From: an uncultured Clostridia bacterium
GTDB taxonomy: Bacteria; Bacillota; Clostridia; Oscillospirales; Ruminococcaceae
NCBI GenBank assembly: GCA_946613705.1
Contig: CAMOFU010000028.1
Coordinates: 1-14,950 of the forward strand
Length of the DNA stretch: 14,950 nt
Direction of reading: 5' to 3'
Shown: piece after piece, positions 14,950 to 14,950 of the stretch
Numbering within the stretch: position 1 is the stretch's first letter
How the letters are laid out: each line of letters opens with the position of its first letter
The notes under the pieces: generated by a model
Told to the model about the DNA's origin: nothing
The model's input: the letters and a program-made list of their open reading frames with translations, nothing else
Database searches by the model: none
Translations under genes and position numbers: made by a program

Positions 14950-14950
14950 G

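Overview
The window looks like a chromosomal segment of a Gram-positive clostridium, most like Ruminococcus or another Oscillospiraceae. The reasons are GGAGG-type ribosome binding sites, Firmicutes-style sigma-A promoters with extended -10 elements, a sortase-type (NAKTG) surface protein, an LTA-synthase-like enzyme, a short MntR-type DtxR regulator and a CarD-like protein. This is an inference from family content; no rRNA or other marker gene is present. I saw no tRNA, rRNA, CRISPR array, transposase or integrase.

Left part, + strand (1-4142): a tight three-gene operon. It holds the C-terminal portion of one bacterial dynamin-like GTPase (its GTPase core lies off the left edge), a small protein that reads as an M48 zinc metalloprotease with its zinc ligands replaced, and a complete second dynamin-like GTPase. 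The upstream dynamin carries a glycine-rich hydrophobic membrane stretch; the downstream one has no obvious transmembrane segment. A pair of dynamins bracketing a dead protease-fold protein is the most unusual thing here and the best candidate for an undescribed membrane-remodelling or defence-like module. A hairpin terminator closes this unit.

Centre, + strand (4264-6812): a monocistronic unit with a strong promoter, a palindrome over its start region, a secreted 784-residue surface protein with a Ser/Thr/Glu/Ala-rich wall-spanning tail and a sorting signal, and a TTCG-loop terminator. Its codon use is shifted toward that of a highly expressed gene.

Right part, all - strand (6841-14949). 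In transcription order from the right edge: a membrane-anchored SH3-domain protein, a YgjP/DUF45 metalloprotease, an LTA-synthase-family sulfatase-fold enzyme and a MntR/DtxR-type metal regulator. These four are spaced 60-75 bases apart and may form one operon. Next comes a MacB/FtsX-type ABC exporter pair (ATPase then permease) behind its own promoter, with an operator-like inverted repeat at the start site and a structured leader of about 116 nt. Last is a CarD-like transcription regulator with its own promoter and terminator. The theme of this side is the cell envelope: wall or teichoic-acid-like polymer synthesis, export and metal sensing.

All product calls are from motif and pattern recognition by eye. 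No database search or structure prediction was run.
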